Below are positions 34,001-46,600 of a stretch of DNA of 64,000 bases, piece after piece (within the stretch, counting starts at the first letter, position 1; each line of letters begins with the position of its first letter). The translations under genes were made by a program, and so were the position numbers. The stretch comes from Lepisosteus oculatus. Lineage: Eukaryota > Chordata > Actinopteri > Semionotiformes > Lepisosteidae. The DNA lies in NCBI RefSeq assembly GCF_040954835.1, contig NC_090723.1:444001-508000 (forward strand), written 5' to 3'. Below the pieces are notes generated by a model, which saw nothing but the letters and a program-made list of their open reading frames with translations, did not search any database and was not told the DNA's origin.

Positions 34001-37000
34001 ATTGTGTTCTTATCAATATCACGCAACTGGTCGTATCGCCTTTTCAGGTTAATGTATGCAATGTGCTGTGTGTAGCAGCCTGCATTTAAACAAGGGCTGG
34101 GTGCAGTTGCTCAAGCCCTCGTTATAGTGGGGTGATGATACATCCTTTACTCCTGCCGAGTGGATGCATGTAGAACGACAGTGTTAGAACAGAATATGAG
34201 CAGAGAAGAAGAGCTTGGACAGTACCTCATCACTGCCACTGATGCTCTGAGAGGCTGCTTGAGAACACGGATGAGCTCTGGGGGGCCCTCGTCATCATGG
34301 GGGCAGGAGGCTTATTACCAGAGACGACTGATAGAGCAGCTGTAGTGTTGTTTTTTCACTTCCTTGTTTTTAGAGCCATTGTGAACAAAAGTTTTGGATC
34401 TTGGTGTTTGGTTACGTAAAATGGTTAAATGGTTTCAGTGTTCTTATTGTGATATTTTAGTTCTGTAAGTAAGAAGATAACCTGGAAGTGTGGGGAAGTG
34501 TCATGCAAATGCAGTTTAACTTTGCAGGAAGGTGTTATGACAAGATGGAGGCCAGGTAAATATCACCTTCATGGGTCGTTGCACTGAGGGATGCTGGGCA
34601 GGTCTGGGGAAATTCAGTAACGTTTATATTGTGTTGCAGTTTTATGCCACTTATTAAGAAAATGATAATCTCATCTTCAGATTGCAGCGGTGTTCCGAGA
34701 AAGCCCCTGCCCCCCTGCTCTGTGTGCAGTGGTTTGTAGTGACCCCTGAGGTAGGGGGTGCTGGTGATCGCTTTCCCCTCTTGGGTGCCATGGTATCGGG
34801 ACCTCAGCAGCGCCCCCCTGTGGATTCCACTGACCTGCCCTGCTCCTTCAGCGTGCCGACAGGCGGCAGGGAAGCTTGGCGAAGACATGGAGCCCCTCTG
34901 AGCTGAGCTACCGCACAGGGCGAGGACAGAACCCCCTCCCTCTGAGGGAGAGCAGGAGTCTGTTGTCTCTCCCTCATCCCCCCGTTTTTTCAGACGTGTG
35001 TTAAGGAATATGTTGTCCAGAGGATTGTGTGCTTGTTTGTTTAAAGTTCTCTTTTTCCTCTTGCTTATCAGATGCGCTTGGAACCCTGTTTTGTGTTCGT
35101 GTGGCTGTGACAGGCTTTTCTGTAGAGCAAGGCCACGTGCCTCCGTTCGCAAGCTCTCGCTCTGCCCCGCTGTGTCGCCCCGTCGGGACCAGCTGAGAGC
35201 AGACCTCTGCCCAGGCTGGCTCTTCAAAAACAGCGCTCCCAGTCACAACGTCTTCCGCTAATGACATTAAAAAGTCATTCATGAAGACTTAAATAGTGAT
35301 TTAGTTAATGAAACCGTTTTCAAAGTGGTCTATGACTTTTGCTGATGGCTGCCACAAGAAATACACAAGGTCAAAATGATCTTCCTAAATTACGATCTGA
35401 ACAGCTCTGAAAAATTCCAAAAGGATTATTAATCTGCTAGAATATCGTACCATAAAAAAATTAGGTCAATTGATGTTTGTGTTCGTTGTAGAGGCATAAT
35501 TGTCGTGGTTCAAAGGGGGCTCATTTTAAAATGTAGAAAGGACAGGGCTAGGCTCAGCCGACTGCAGCCTGTCCTGAGATGTCCTCTGCTGTGAGAGTTC
35601 CCCAGACCTAGAGAGGCACTCCCTGGAGCCACTAGCTAAAGCGCAGTGGAGTCACAGCCCTCTGCTGTGCAGCTTGTCAGTCACGCGAGTTCAAACCTGC
35701 TCTGTTTGAGGAACTTTGAGAGCAAACAGCAGAAACCATGGGGAGAAATCTGCAGATCCTTGGTAAACACCGAGTGTGTTGTCATTGCCTCAAGTGCTGT
35801 GGCTTGGAAGCAGTGCCAGAGAAGAGGCTAGATTCTCTTGACTGAGACTCTCCTGCATGCTTCTTGTGCAAAAACGAATCTAGAAAATGAGTTTGCACCC
35901 TTTTGTGTATAGCGGCGCTTTGACTTTTGCGCACATTTGTCCTTGTGTCCTTGTGTGGAGGATTTAGCCTGTTCCGTGGGAGTTGTGTGATGCCGACAGC
36001 TTTTCAGTCATTCCCAGAGGACGCCCTCAGATGAACAGTGAAACAAGAACCAAAGGACACAAGTGGGAATTGTGCGGATGTGCATTTAAAACCGTTACAA
36101 AAGAACGGCAGGTTCTTCGGTACACACACGTCCAGAATGTGCAAGGAGTTGAGTGTCCAGTGGGAGCCCACGGCTGATTGGGAGTTTGCTCAAGCTGCAC
36201 ACCGAGCTGCCGGGCGCGAATCAGGGAACTGGCTGGGTGTGGGGTTTTCACATAGCGGCTTGAGAAGGTTCCAGTAGCACCCCTTCCTCATACAAGAAAT
36301 TGTGTATGGCCAATAAAGTGACCTGATCTTCTCTTCTCTTCAGACTGCACTGTCTTTGGCACAGCAGAGGTCAAGCAGCCCTGCGGTCTGGCCTCTGTGT
36401 GAGAGGTCACTGACTGGCCTGCGCGGGTCACCTGTGGCTGCGGGCAGGGCTGTGTCCAGGAGACGGCCTGGAGCAGAGAGCAGGGGGCTGGTCTCGTGGC
36501 TCTGGTGATGGCCACTGTCTTGGATTTGAGCGGGGGCCCAGTGTTCTCCAGGAGCGGCTCCTGCTGCTGTCCCTGGCCTGCCGGCCCTCGGGGGGCAGCT
36601 GCCTCGCTCGGATTTTGGTGTCCCCTTGTTTTCCCTGCTGGGAAAACTGACTTGAGTTTTCGGGGCGCTGACTGGGCGCTGGTGTGGGTGTTTCTCAGCT
36701 GAGTGCAGGAGGAGTGGATCGCCGTGAAGTGAGTGTCCCCCGATTCCACTCCTTCCCACGAGGCATCATGGGGAACTGTTGCCACCTCAGCGTCTTGCCT
36801 TTCCAGCGTCCAGAGGAGTGGATCTCTGGGCTGGGGGTCAATTGGATCAGTAGTCCGTATTTTGATCTTTTTGAAGCTGCTGGTCTTTTGTTCATGCTGA
36901 TGACCGGGGCTTCCCTGGGTGCAATGTCTGCCTTCAGGTGTGTTGAGAATTACTGCTCATGAGCAGCTTCCTGCCTTAACACAGCTTTGAAGTTTCATGT

Positions 37001-40000
37001 TGACATGTTGCTGTTGACCTGTTTTTTGTTTTGGTTGCTATTTCTAAACATGTTTACTTGCTTTTGGTAGGAACCAATACTTTCCGTTGATTTTGAAATG
37101 GAAGATGTCTTAATTGCAGGGCTCAGTCGGGTTGTGCCCGGTTACTTTCAGGTTCGTGTCAGACCTGTGGCAGTAGTGTTGCTCCAATCTGACCTTTGAC
37201 CTCGTGCCAGCTGTGAAACGTGTCCTGTGTCGGTGTGGGTATTCTGTACAGATCTGGTTTCCTGCTTCCACATGCCCCCCTCCCCAGAGCTAAACCAGCA
37301 CTGCCGAAGTGGACTTTCTAGTTCTGTAATGTGTTGCTCTTTTGGCTAGAAAAGCCTCTAGATAAAAAAAAAAGCCTCTGTAAGTCTTGCGCTGCATGTC
37401 TGTGGCCTGGTGTCTGCTGCGCTTGGCGACGGTGCCTGGTATCTAAACCAGTGTTTAAGTGTACTTAATGAGGAAGAAGCCGTGGACGTTTGGAGAGAGG
37501 GTGGGATGAAATTAACACACACCCCTCCTCTCCACACAGCCTGGGACGCTGTGCTGTCCGGAATGTAGTTCTGTCGGAGAAATCCTCAAGCCATGTCAGC
37601 CTCTGGATTATCTTTTCTCCTGGTCTTTCAGAGACCCGCTGCGGCGGCCCGGCTCGCACCAGCAGGTCAGCGGTCTGGAGCAGTCCGGGGGGCCGCTGTG
37701 TGTGCAGCTGGGCCCTCTTTCCCCTCCACGAACGGAGCTCTCGGCACTCGGCCCGGGCCTGCAGCCTTCCCTGGAAGAGCTGTGACATGACGGAAGAGAT
37801 TTGATTGTTTTCAAAGGTTCATAAAATTAAAAGTTTGTCCCACCCACCCCTTGCCAGTGGCAAACTCTGTGCTGCTCAGTGGCAATTAAATGAATATATA
37901 AGTTGCTGGATATTTAATTAGCCGTTGGAAAGACAGTTATTTTATTCATCTTTTCTAATAAAGCCAAGTAATTGCACACAGTCTGTGTGCTGCAGTTGGT
38001 GTGTAGTCATTAACGGATGATTGTAAAACTGGTAAAACACCCTACAGGAAGCAGACCTTGGGTTCAGGCTCAGTGGTTGTGCATAGAAAGGGTTAAACAT
38101 AATCTCACATCTTCAGCAGGATACAATATCATTCGCACATTGTGTAATGCTTAAACTGATATTTTCTCATTCCAGCATGCTGCGATATGTGAATACAAGT
38201 TAATAATCTCAGCTGGCAACAAAGTTATCTCCTCTTTGCAGTTCCCCTTTTCAGTTTTCAGTTTCATAACGGTGATGGGGGAGAAACTGAACATCTAAAA
38301 CCTTCAAAAAGTTCAATTCAAGTCGTGTGTGTGTGTAGATATAGAGACTTAAAGAGACTGATGAAGTTGCTTCTAAGTTGTTTCTACAGTTGTGTGAAGA
38401 GATGCCTTTCTTGTGCAAAGCAATATTAGTAACACAGAAGTGTTTTAAGTTTGAACCCGTAGTGCTTTAGCAGTATAAAGGGACTGAGTTCCTCCTTAGT
38501 CTGCTGCCTAGATTGGGGCAGAGGGCTTTGCAACATCTCCTGTTTCATCCCTGGAGCCTGAGCTCAGGCACAGAAACAGGAATTTGCACACAAGCTGTAA
38601 TAGACATTATTTCCAAAAAACATTTGAGAAATTGTCAGACCAGAAGTGCACACAGCTGCAGCAAAATACTTTTTGGTTATGTTGTCGGCAGCTGTTTCTG
38701 GTGCACTGTGGGGCTGAGAGTTACGCTAATTGCCATTTTGTTTCCTTTGTTGGATGTTTCTGTTGCAGAACGGACCGTTATTCTCTTACTGGCTTAAAAA
38801 ACTCTTAAAACCTTGAAAGGTTGCGGTTATTCTTTCAGAGGCTTGACAATTTTTTTTGTAGAACACAAAACGATTATTAAATCTTTGAAAGCCTCCCACG
38901 CGCAGAGCTTACCTTACGGTTATCTTACCTCCACGCAGAAATCTGTTTTTTTATTCTTTAAAAGGAAATAGTTGCACGGAGTTCTTTGAATTACTCATCA
39001 TGGTAGTTTCAGGTCTGCTTTCACCTGTGCTTGTGGTACACCTCTGACCCATAGGCCAACGACTGCTCTGTGAAATACTTCATCTCCAACCAGCCTTCTG
39101 TCTTATTTTATCTGAAGGGAAGAGGTTTTCATGGTAGGTATAAAGGAGCCCTATTGAAAGATTCTTGCGTACAGCTTTAATGATTCAGACACAGGATTGC
39201 AGAATTAGTAGATTTAATTTTTAGATGGAGCTGTTGTTTCTTTTGGTGTATAAAGGCTGGCTTGGAAGGAAGTTTTCTTGTGGGTTAGGTAGTTTGTCGA
39301 AAGGTTTCGAGCGCTGACTCCTGATGTTTGTCAGGTGTACAGGTATAAACCTTAACGGAGCTACACAGCTACAACATGTGCTACAGTGGGGGGCTCACTT
39401 GCTTGTGCTGGAGTCAGATTTGGAGAAGCACAGTCCCTTTTCCCCACTATCAAAGTAGGTATCCCGTTGATGTCCTCTAGGAGGAAGACGGGAAGAAAAT
39501 GCTTTTAAAACTCGGGACAGGAGGCGCTGCTTTACACCGAGGGCAGCGGGAGCGTGAGACAGTTGTTCGGCCATGTTCTTACAGGAAACCAGGGTGAGAT
39601 TTGATCAGAGGGTCTCATCCAGATAACTACCAAATGAGCCTGATGGGACAAGTGTTTCCTCTCCCTTGTAAACATTATGTTTTTAACCTAAGAACCAAGC
39701 ATCCCGATTCTGCTTCTTGGGCAGCACTCATAAAACAATGGAATATATAAAAATATCAGTTTGCTGCACCTCACTCCTGATAGCTGTGGACTTCCAAAAA
39801 AGAGAAAGCAGCATCCTCTGGCCACAACATTAGGAACCCCCCATTGCTGTGCCTCTGGGAGCAACATAAGACATTATGGGAATTTCACAGTGTTGTGAAA
39901 TATTTTCACCTCACATTTCATCCCCTTCCTCTAGCTGAGTCACTCTCAGCTGAATTGGTGATGAGGCTGATGGTGTGAGAGATCTAAGTGCACATTCTGT

Positions 40001-40020
40001 CAGTTCCAGACAGTTTTTAA
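28030..40020. other. Probable znf652 intron 1, part 1: no gene seen
   Basis: About 12 kb without a supportable exon. GC-rich patches occur at 30960-31090, 31560-31690 and 36400-36640. Long open frames (29008-29541 and 34535-35227, both minus) have no recognisable domain and arginine/proline/serine-rich composition, so they are left out. No tRNA or known RNA gene was noticed. Confidence 0.45.
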
Positions 40021-40029
40021 CAGTCCTGA

Positions 40030-40695
40030 GATCGGGGGATCGTTCTGGTCAAGTAGCCTAGTGAGGTTTGCAGAAGACGCCAAGACAGTAGTCTTCGTAG
40101 AGACTGTGGTGAAGTGGGATAGAAGCAGCAAAAGAACTTGAGAAAGCTTTAGAATCCAAGACGAATCAGGCACCTGACAGGTGAGGTTTAATGTACAAGA
40201 GCAGAGTGCACCATGCCAGTCGTAAAAACAAATTAGATACTAGATGGGAGTCGCCAAGCTTGAAGAAGCTGTTTGTGAAAGAGAAACGTTAACATCTTCC
40301 AGGCAATGTTGGAAAGGAATATAAAAGTTGTAGCCATACAGTATGTAGCTAAAAGTACAGAACTTAAAATCAAAGGATGTTATACTAAAACTGTACTCCA
40401 AAACGCCAGATATCTTTTATTTCTATTTATTCATTTAAAATCCTCAAATGACCTGAAAAACTAAAACCCGCAGACTTCTTCAAGACCAATACTGATGTAC
40501 CGACACAGAATAACAAGAATCATGATCTTCAGAACAGGTGAAACATGAACCAGAGCGCACAAGTCGAAACTGTTAGTCAGTCTCAAGCTGAAAACAGGAA
40601 GCGCTTCTTTACACAAAGGGCTGTGGGAGTGGGGAGTGTAGCTAGATGCTGAGCCACATACGCTAAATGGACCGAATGACCTCCTCTTGGTGAGA
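40030..40695 (+). repeat. Degenerate CR1/L2-like LINE, 3' part
   Basis: TTTGCAGAAGACGCCAAG at 40067-40084 reads FAEDAK, a decayed form of the reverse-transcriptase FADD box. AGGTTTAATGTACAAGAGCA about 110 bp later matches the next conserved RT block. TGGACCGAATGACCTCCTCT near 40668 matches the family's 3' end, the reverse of the tails at 54.2 and 62.2 kb. Many stops and indels make it dead. Confidence 0.7.
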
Positions 40696-40699
40696 GAAG

Positions 40700-43600
40700 G
40701 TCTGTCTCCTGATCTTCAGGCCCAGCATGCACTGCCTTCAAGCCTGCCTTTTGTGGAAAGGAGTCCCCGAGCGACTACCAGGTCTGCGCCACATCGTCGC
40801 ACTTCGACCCACGGCGGCCAGCCAGCTCGTGAGCGTCGTCTGCAGCAGCTCAGCTCCAGCGGGCACACACTGCAGGGCCCCCGTGCGAAAGTTGGGGGGA
40901 AAATAAAACAAAGCCTTATTTTGGCTTCCGTTCCAGCCGAAACATGTGAAAAGGATTTTTGGTCTGCGCTCAGAAGCTTGCAGCAGGAAGTCGTGAACGA
41001 TTGCAGAAGAGGTTGACGTGAGCAGCACTGGAGGTGCTGTCGGGGCTGGGATGTGGAGGCTGTGAGTGGGGCGGGGCGGGGCAGCGGCGATTTCCAGCCA
41101 GCGGTGCTGCGGACTCTGTGGTCAGGTGGTTACAGCTCACTGCCGGGAGAAAGTGCTGCTTTGGCGACTCAGCCAGTCTTGGGAGCTGCTCAGCAGGATG
41201 CAGCTCTACGAGTGTGGGGTCTCGAGGAGAGAGGAGGGGCTCTCTTATGATAATCAGCTTGTTTCCCACTTGTTTTCATCATTCAGGGAGTCGATTGAGC
41301 CTGAGGACTTGGGCTGACTTGTCAAGTTAGAGAGCTTTCGTGTGAAGCACAGAGTGTAGAGAGACAGATCGCTTTTTTAAGCACAGAGGAAATAATTGGA
41401 AGGACGGTGCAGAGGAGAGCAAAGGAAGTGTTTGCAGTTGCCCACGTACTGTAGAAAGCTGCGGTTCAGTGTGAGTGTAAACAACAGCAAACTGTGCACA
41501 AGTGCTGCTCTGCAAGAGCAAAGCTGAAGCAGACAAAATACCTTCACTAACCAGTAAAGCTTCAGGATAATCCCTGAACTCGATTTCCATCTTCAAGAAG
41601 CATGTCAGTCTTTGCAGGGTTTCAGAAACAAAGGTAAAGATCACCAAGTCCCACAGTGGAAAAAGAAACGAGATATTAATAATGACATATCCTTCCATGT
41701 GTGCTTTTAGGGTTTCTGAGTAGAGGTGTGCTAGAATATTTATCTAGCACAAATATTACTATTCATATATAATCATTTAGTGATGTTTGATTTTTTTATT
41801 TAATAATGCAGGAAAAAATGAAAGTTACTTCTGCACTGCAAACAAGAGCATATTCTATAACAAGGCTGGTCACTAGTCATGGTTGATGGGCTCTGTCTAA
41901 ATAGCCTGTAAGTGGTATTTTCAGCAAGGCATGACAGCAGTTACTGTGATATGTTCATTAAATCCTTTCTCAAATAATTTAGTCATAGCTGTATAGTTCA
42001 CAGAAATAACTATATGTGTAGAATTCACATCAACACTTTCTATTTTTAAAAGTGCTAATAATCATTCTTAATGAGAAATCGTGTTAACGTAATCTGTCCT
42101 CTGACTTGCAAGTATTATTTTCTTTAAATCAAGAGATTGATATTTGTAACTGAGTAGGTTGTTACACGTAGGCAGATTAGTAGTAACACTGTCAATTAAG
42201 TTTAGCTCCTTACCTCTGACAGGTTTTAGGTAGGTAGTCAATGTGAGTCAGTGCTCTTGGGGAAATATGGTCACTGAAATAGATCTGCCTACTTAACTTG
42301 AAAGTCTGTGTTCGAATTTGGTTCAGAAGTTTTCTTCATTCTGAACCACCAGTTTGTCATGCATACAATAAATAATTCCATGTATTATCAGCATCTTTAA
42401 ATTCAGCGACTGCTGAAGAATCTTTACAGCTGAATTTAGCTTTGCTTTCCTAAAATTTACTATATTCTTCTTAAAACTTTTGTCTGATTTCTGGTATTGT
42501 CCTGAGGCCGATACATGAAAGAAAACCTAAATAAAATTTCAAAATTGCACAGCCCTATTAGGTCATATTGTGCACAGCCTCATAAAAATACATTGATCAC
42601 CCTAACTTTCCAGCTTTATTTCATTGTGTTTTCTGAAGTAACAAGCAAAAAATGACTTATCATTCTGTTCCCCCTAAGGCAAGAGTTTAAAGTGTTGGCT
42701 GAACATTTGCTTGTTCCCTAAATATCATTGTATTCTCTTAAGTTTCCAAAGGGAGGGGGGTTGTATTGCTCTGTGAGCCAGTGTCATAACTGCAGTATCT
42801 CGGCGATCGCAATATGGAATTTCCTGTGCCACACTCTTACAATGACAAGTAGATGTGACATTACTGATTTAACACATTCAATAGTGAGACCAGAAGAGTA
42901 TTCACTAGTACTCCAGGGGTGAAATATATTTTCCTTTAATGATTCATCAGTATATTTAAACTTAGTGACAGCAAAACATTTCTCTTATGTTAAACCTCAG
43001 TATAAGTCATAATAGTGTTTTTATTCAATATTAACTTTTTTACTCTGCACTATAAGAATTAGAATTAGTTATGCTAAATTAATGCTAATTAGATCAGCTT
43101 AAAATAATCTTGAACCATGTCCTTACAATTTAAATTATCCTAATAAAATATTTATATTCTGTAGGTTTCAAAGGGAAAATTTCCAAGATACTTTGAGAAT
43201 GGGGTGTCAAGTCTTGGTGCAGGGCTGATGTTTCATTCATTCTGCTGTGTTTTCATTCCAACTCAAAATGATCAGCTTTATCAAACAGGTTGTGCTTTCT
43301 ATTTCTACATCTTAAGTTAGGTGTTTTGTGTCTGCATTTCAGTTTATGTCGGTGTGTCTCCTCTGTCCTGCACGGTCTCAGTGAGGGACTTTCACAAATG
43401 CAAATGCATACCTGCAGAACAAGCTCGATTCGTCTACAATGGGTGTCTCTAACTCTGTTTTGGAGAGCCTCGATCCAGCAGGGCTTGCATGCAGCAATAA
43501 GATTGCCAATTTCATCTGACTTGGAACAATTTAATTATGATCTTCTGATGCTGATTTGTTTAATTTAATCAAGAGAAAAATTGGAAAGTAAATTGAGAGC

Positions 43601-46600
43601 CCTCAAGGAGATGTTCCTTAACTTACCATGTAAATTGCTTAATTGATCAAAAGGGTATGAATGCAAATTATAACAAAACTTTTCAAACATGTGAGCTAGA
43701 AGAGTTCCTGGACTGAAGCTCTTCCCCCACATCTACACAAATATTAGTACAGTTTGTTTTATTATTTTTAATTCTAAGAGACATTTATCTGGGGTGTGAC
43801 ACTTATACAACAGCAGCATTGAACTTTCTAATCATATAGTTAATAATTATCAAGTGTGTAACAATACAAGCTCCAAATATGGGTGTGTGTATATATATAC
43901 AGTATGTGCACTGCACAGTTGGCTTGTTTTGATGGTTGCATGTAAAGGACATTATCTTCTGCTGCTTAGCATTTTTATGTTCTTCGGCCATCAGACAGAA
44001 ACTAGAAAGATGCAGGATATTTCTAGTCATTAACTTTCTACACAGCTACGCAGAAATGAATGGCAGCTGAGTGATTGAAGTGACCTGCCTGTGTTGCTCC
44101 TTCACCTTGAGCACCTGAGCTGGAGGCGGGTTGTGCAGAGTTACTGGAGCTGTGAACTGGAAATCTCATCTTGTGGAATATGGGCTCTCATGGAGGTCGA
44201 TACAGTTTTTGAAAAAAACATTTGAAAGATTTCTGAAGCTTTCCTCTAATTTTAAAGACGCATACAAACACTTAAGTTTAGAATTTGCAAATGCCAAGTG
44301 AGGATCTGCAGTGCCACACAGCTGCTGTGCCGGAATCCCCGTGCGGGATGTTGGTGCTGTGATGTGGCCACCCTCTCCGGTTTCCTCCTGCTCCAGCGGC
44401 TCGGCTTGGAGGGGCAGCCTGATCCAGCCAGTGCCTGGGTGCCTTCCGCTCGTTAGTGATCCTCTGCACTGTGCTCAAAGAGATATTAAGGGACTTTCAA
44501 ATGTTTTAATATCCCACGCCAGATCTGTGCTTTTATCCAACTTCAGTCCTCAGTTGTTTTGGAAACTCTTTGTTCTTCTTTGTTGACTCCTTGCTTGAAA
44601 TGCACAACCTGACTAAGAGACCTCCCAGAGTCAGGTGTATCTATTCTGCTCTATTGTGACTCTCTATTCTTGCGCGCAGTCAGAGGCCACTCAACTAATT
44701 GTGTGGCTCAAAAAGGTAATTTTGTGTTTTGAATACTTCTGTAATTGTGACTTTACAGTTTTTCTTTCATATGAATTGTCCTATTATTCCTACTACATTT
44801 TGGCTTTATCTTTGAAAGTGATGGTGAATATGAAGTATTAATTCCCCTTTCAAAGTCTCATGGACTGTAAGCTTTAATCAGCAGTGTGAAAGCTGCGACA
44901 GTCTAAATATGTTTGAAAGGTGCTGTATTTGCTGTTCCTGCTCAGGTGCTCTCTTGATCATCTGTTGGCACAGTCCTTCATTTTGAAAGAAGGTACTCTT
45001 TGGGAAATCGGTGGCTAAAAAACTGACCCTTTAGTTCTTTTCAACGTCTGCTTGTAATCGAGGTGGGGGTGTTTGAACCTGTGTTCCCTGCAGCTCATAT
45101 TTATGGCTCCACTTGCAAAAGCCTGAGTACTTTGTTCTGCTGGGAAGGAATGTTATGTCCTTCGTTGAAGTGAGAAGCAGGCACAGTTATTTGTACATCA
45201 CACTCCCTATATAATTTACAAGTGGGACAAGGCAGAGATCCCAAAATAGGTCCGAATTAAAGAATCGGAGTGCTTTCGCTTTGTCCTGCCTGTGAAAACG
45301 GTCAGCTTGTAGCACTCTCCGGGCATGTTTGAGAATGGGAAGCATGACTGCTCCTTCTGCAGGTGTCCCTGCCAGTCCCGATCGGATCTCGGTACCGAAA
45401 CGCCTGCTGTCGATGTGACGGTCAGGCTTTTCAGAGAAGGGTTTTCACTGTCACAAGCTCAAACCCGTTGCTTTGCGTGTGTGATGTCATTTGCCAGCAG
45501 GTGGCAGTCAGAGCTGTAGGGGAATGCAGTTTACAGTGGGACATAAGCTGAGAGCTCTTCGGGTTTTAATTCCCCCCCAAAATATTATATTTCCCTGATT
45601 GGAAGAGTGCATCTGTGAATATTCCTTTTTTATTCAAAGCAGTACTATAACATCATGACACTATTCTGCCAAAAGAGCAGCTCTGCAAAAAGTACCTGTT
45701 TTACCTGTTGCTAATCTTTTAAGTAATTGTTTTCCAAATTGTAAAAGCGGCAGAGGGAAACAAGGTGTCACAGCTGGAAAGCCAGCAGTGCAGCTGTTGG
45801 AGCAGCAGATCTGTTCCTGTGTTCTCCTCTGAAGTGCTCTGAGGTGCTGTTTTCACACTTTATAACGAAGAATGATTTGGCTGAATACATATATGTGTCT
45901 TCATATATCAGTGTTCTTTGTTATCCTGTGGTTTGTTGCTTTTCATGTTGTTAACTAAACCATTTCAACGGAGGCATGTAAATATCGTTTTAAACAGTCG
46001 GCTAGTGTACAGCTAAATGTTGGATTTGTTTGGAGCCGTACAAGGTTGTAGAAGCATTTTTCATCTGACTTGAATGCAGGTGATGGGACGTCTTGTCTGA
46101 GCGGTTCTGCTAGATCATTTGGCTAAAACCTGGTTCGTTGTGGCTCTTAAGCGCTGGAGTTCCTTGTTCCTGGGTCACGGTTGCCTTTTGCACCTCGCTG
46201 GACTAATCTGGTTGAGCGGGGAAGCAGCTGTATGGCCTGACGCTGTGCTGCTGTTTGGAGAGCTTCAGCTCAGCAGTCGTGCAGCCAGTGAGCCTCCGTC
46301 TGGTTTCCTCAGCGAGTCCGGGCTCAGCGGGCTCCGCTCGAGAGATTTGTGATGAAAAAGAGGAACTGGTTTCATTACTCATGGGTGTGTGACACTTAGT
46401 GTTTACGTACACGTGGGCCCGATCTTGGCAAAGGGAAGTGCTATAATTAGAGTTGTGTTCTGCCAGTGTCTCTTCCCCGATCTTTCAAGATGCCCCTTCT
46501 CCTTTCAGATAAATGATGGGGTTTTGAGGTCAGTGTGGCGTGGAAGGGAAACCAGACTAAGTGAGCAATGCCACGCTTCTCGGCTCATGCTGGTGTATTC

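Noticed and set aside
34535-35227. 230-codon open frame, minus strand
   Set aside because: No recognisable domain, no splice support, Ser/Gly/Arg-rich chance-like composition.
44300-44700. Possible DNA-transposon remnant (AGAGGCCACTCAACTAATTG region)
   Set aside because: The text feels repeat-like, but no inverted ends or transposase remnant could be found.
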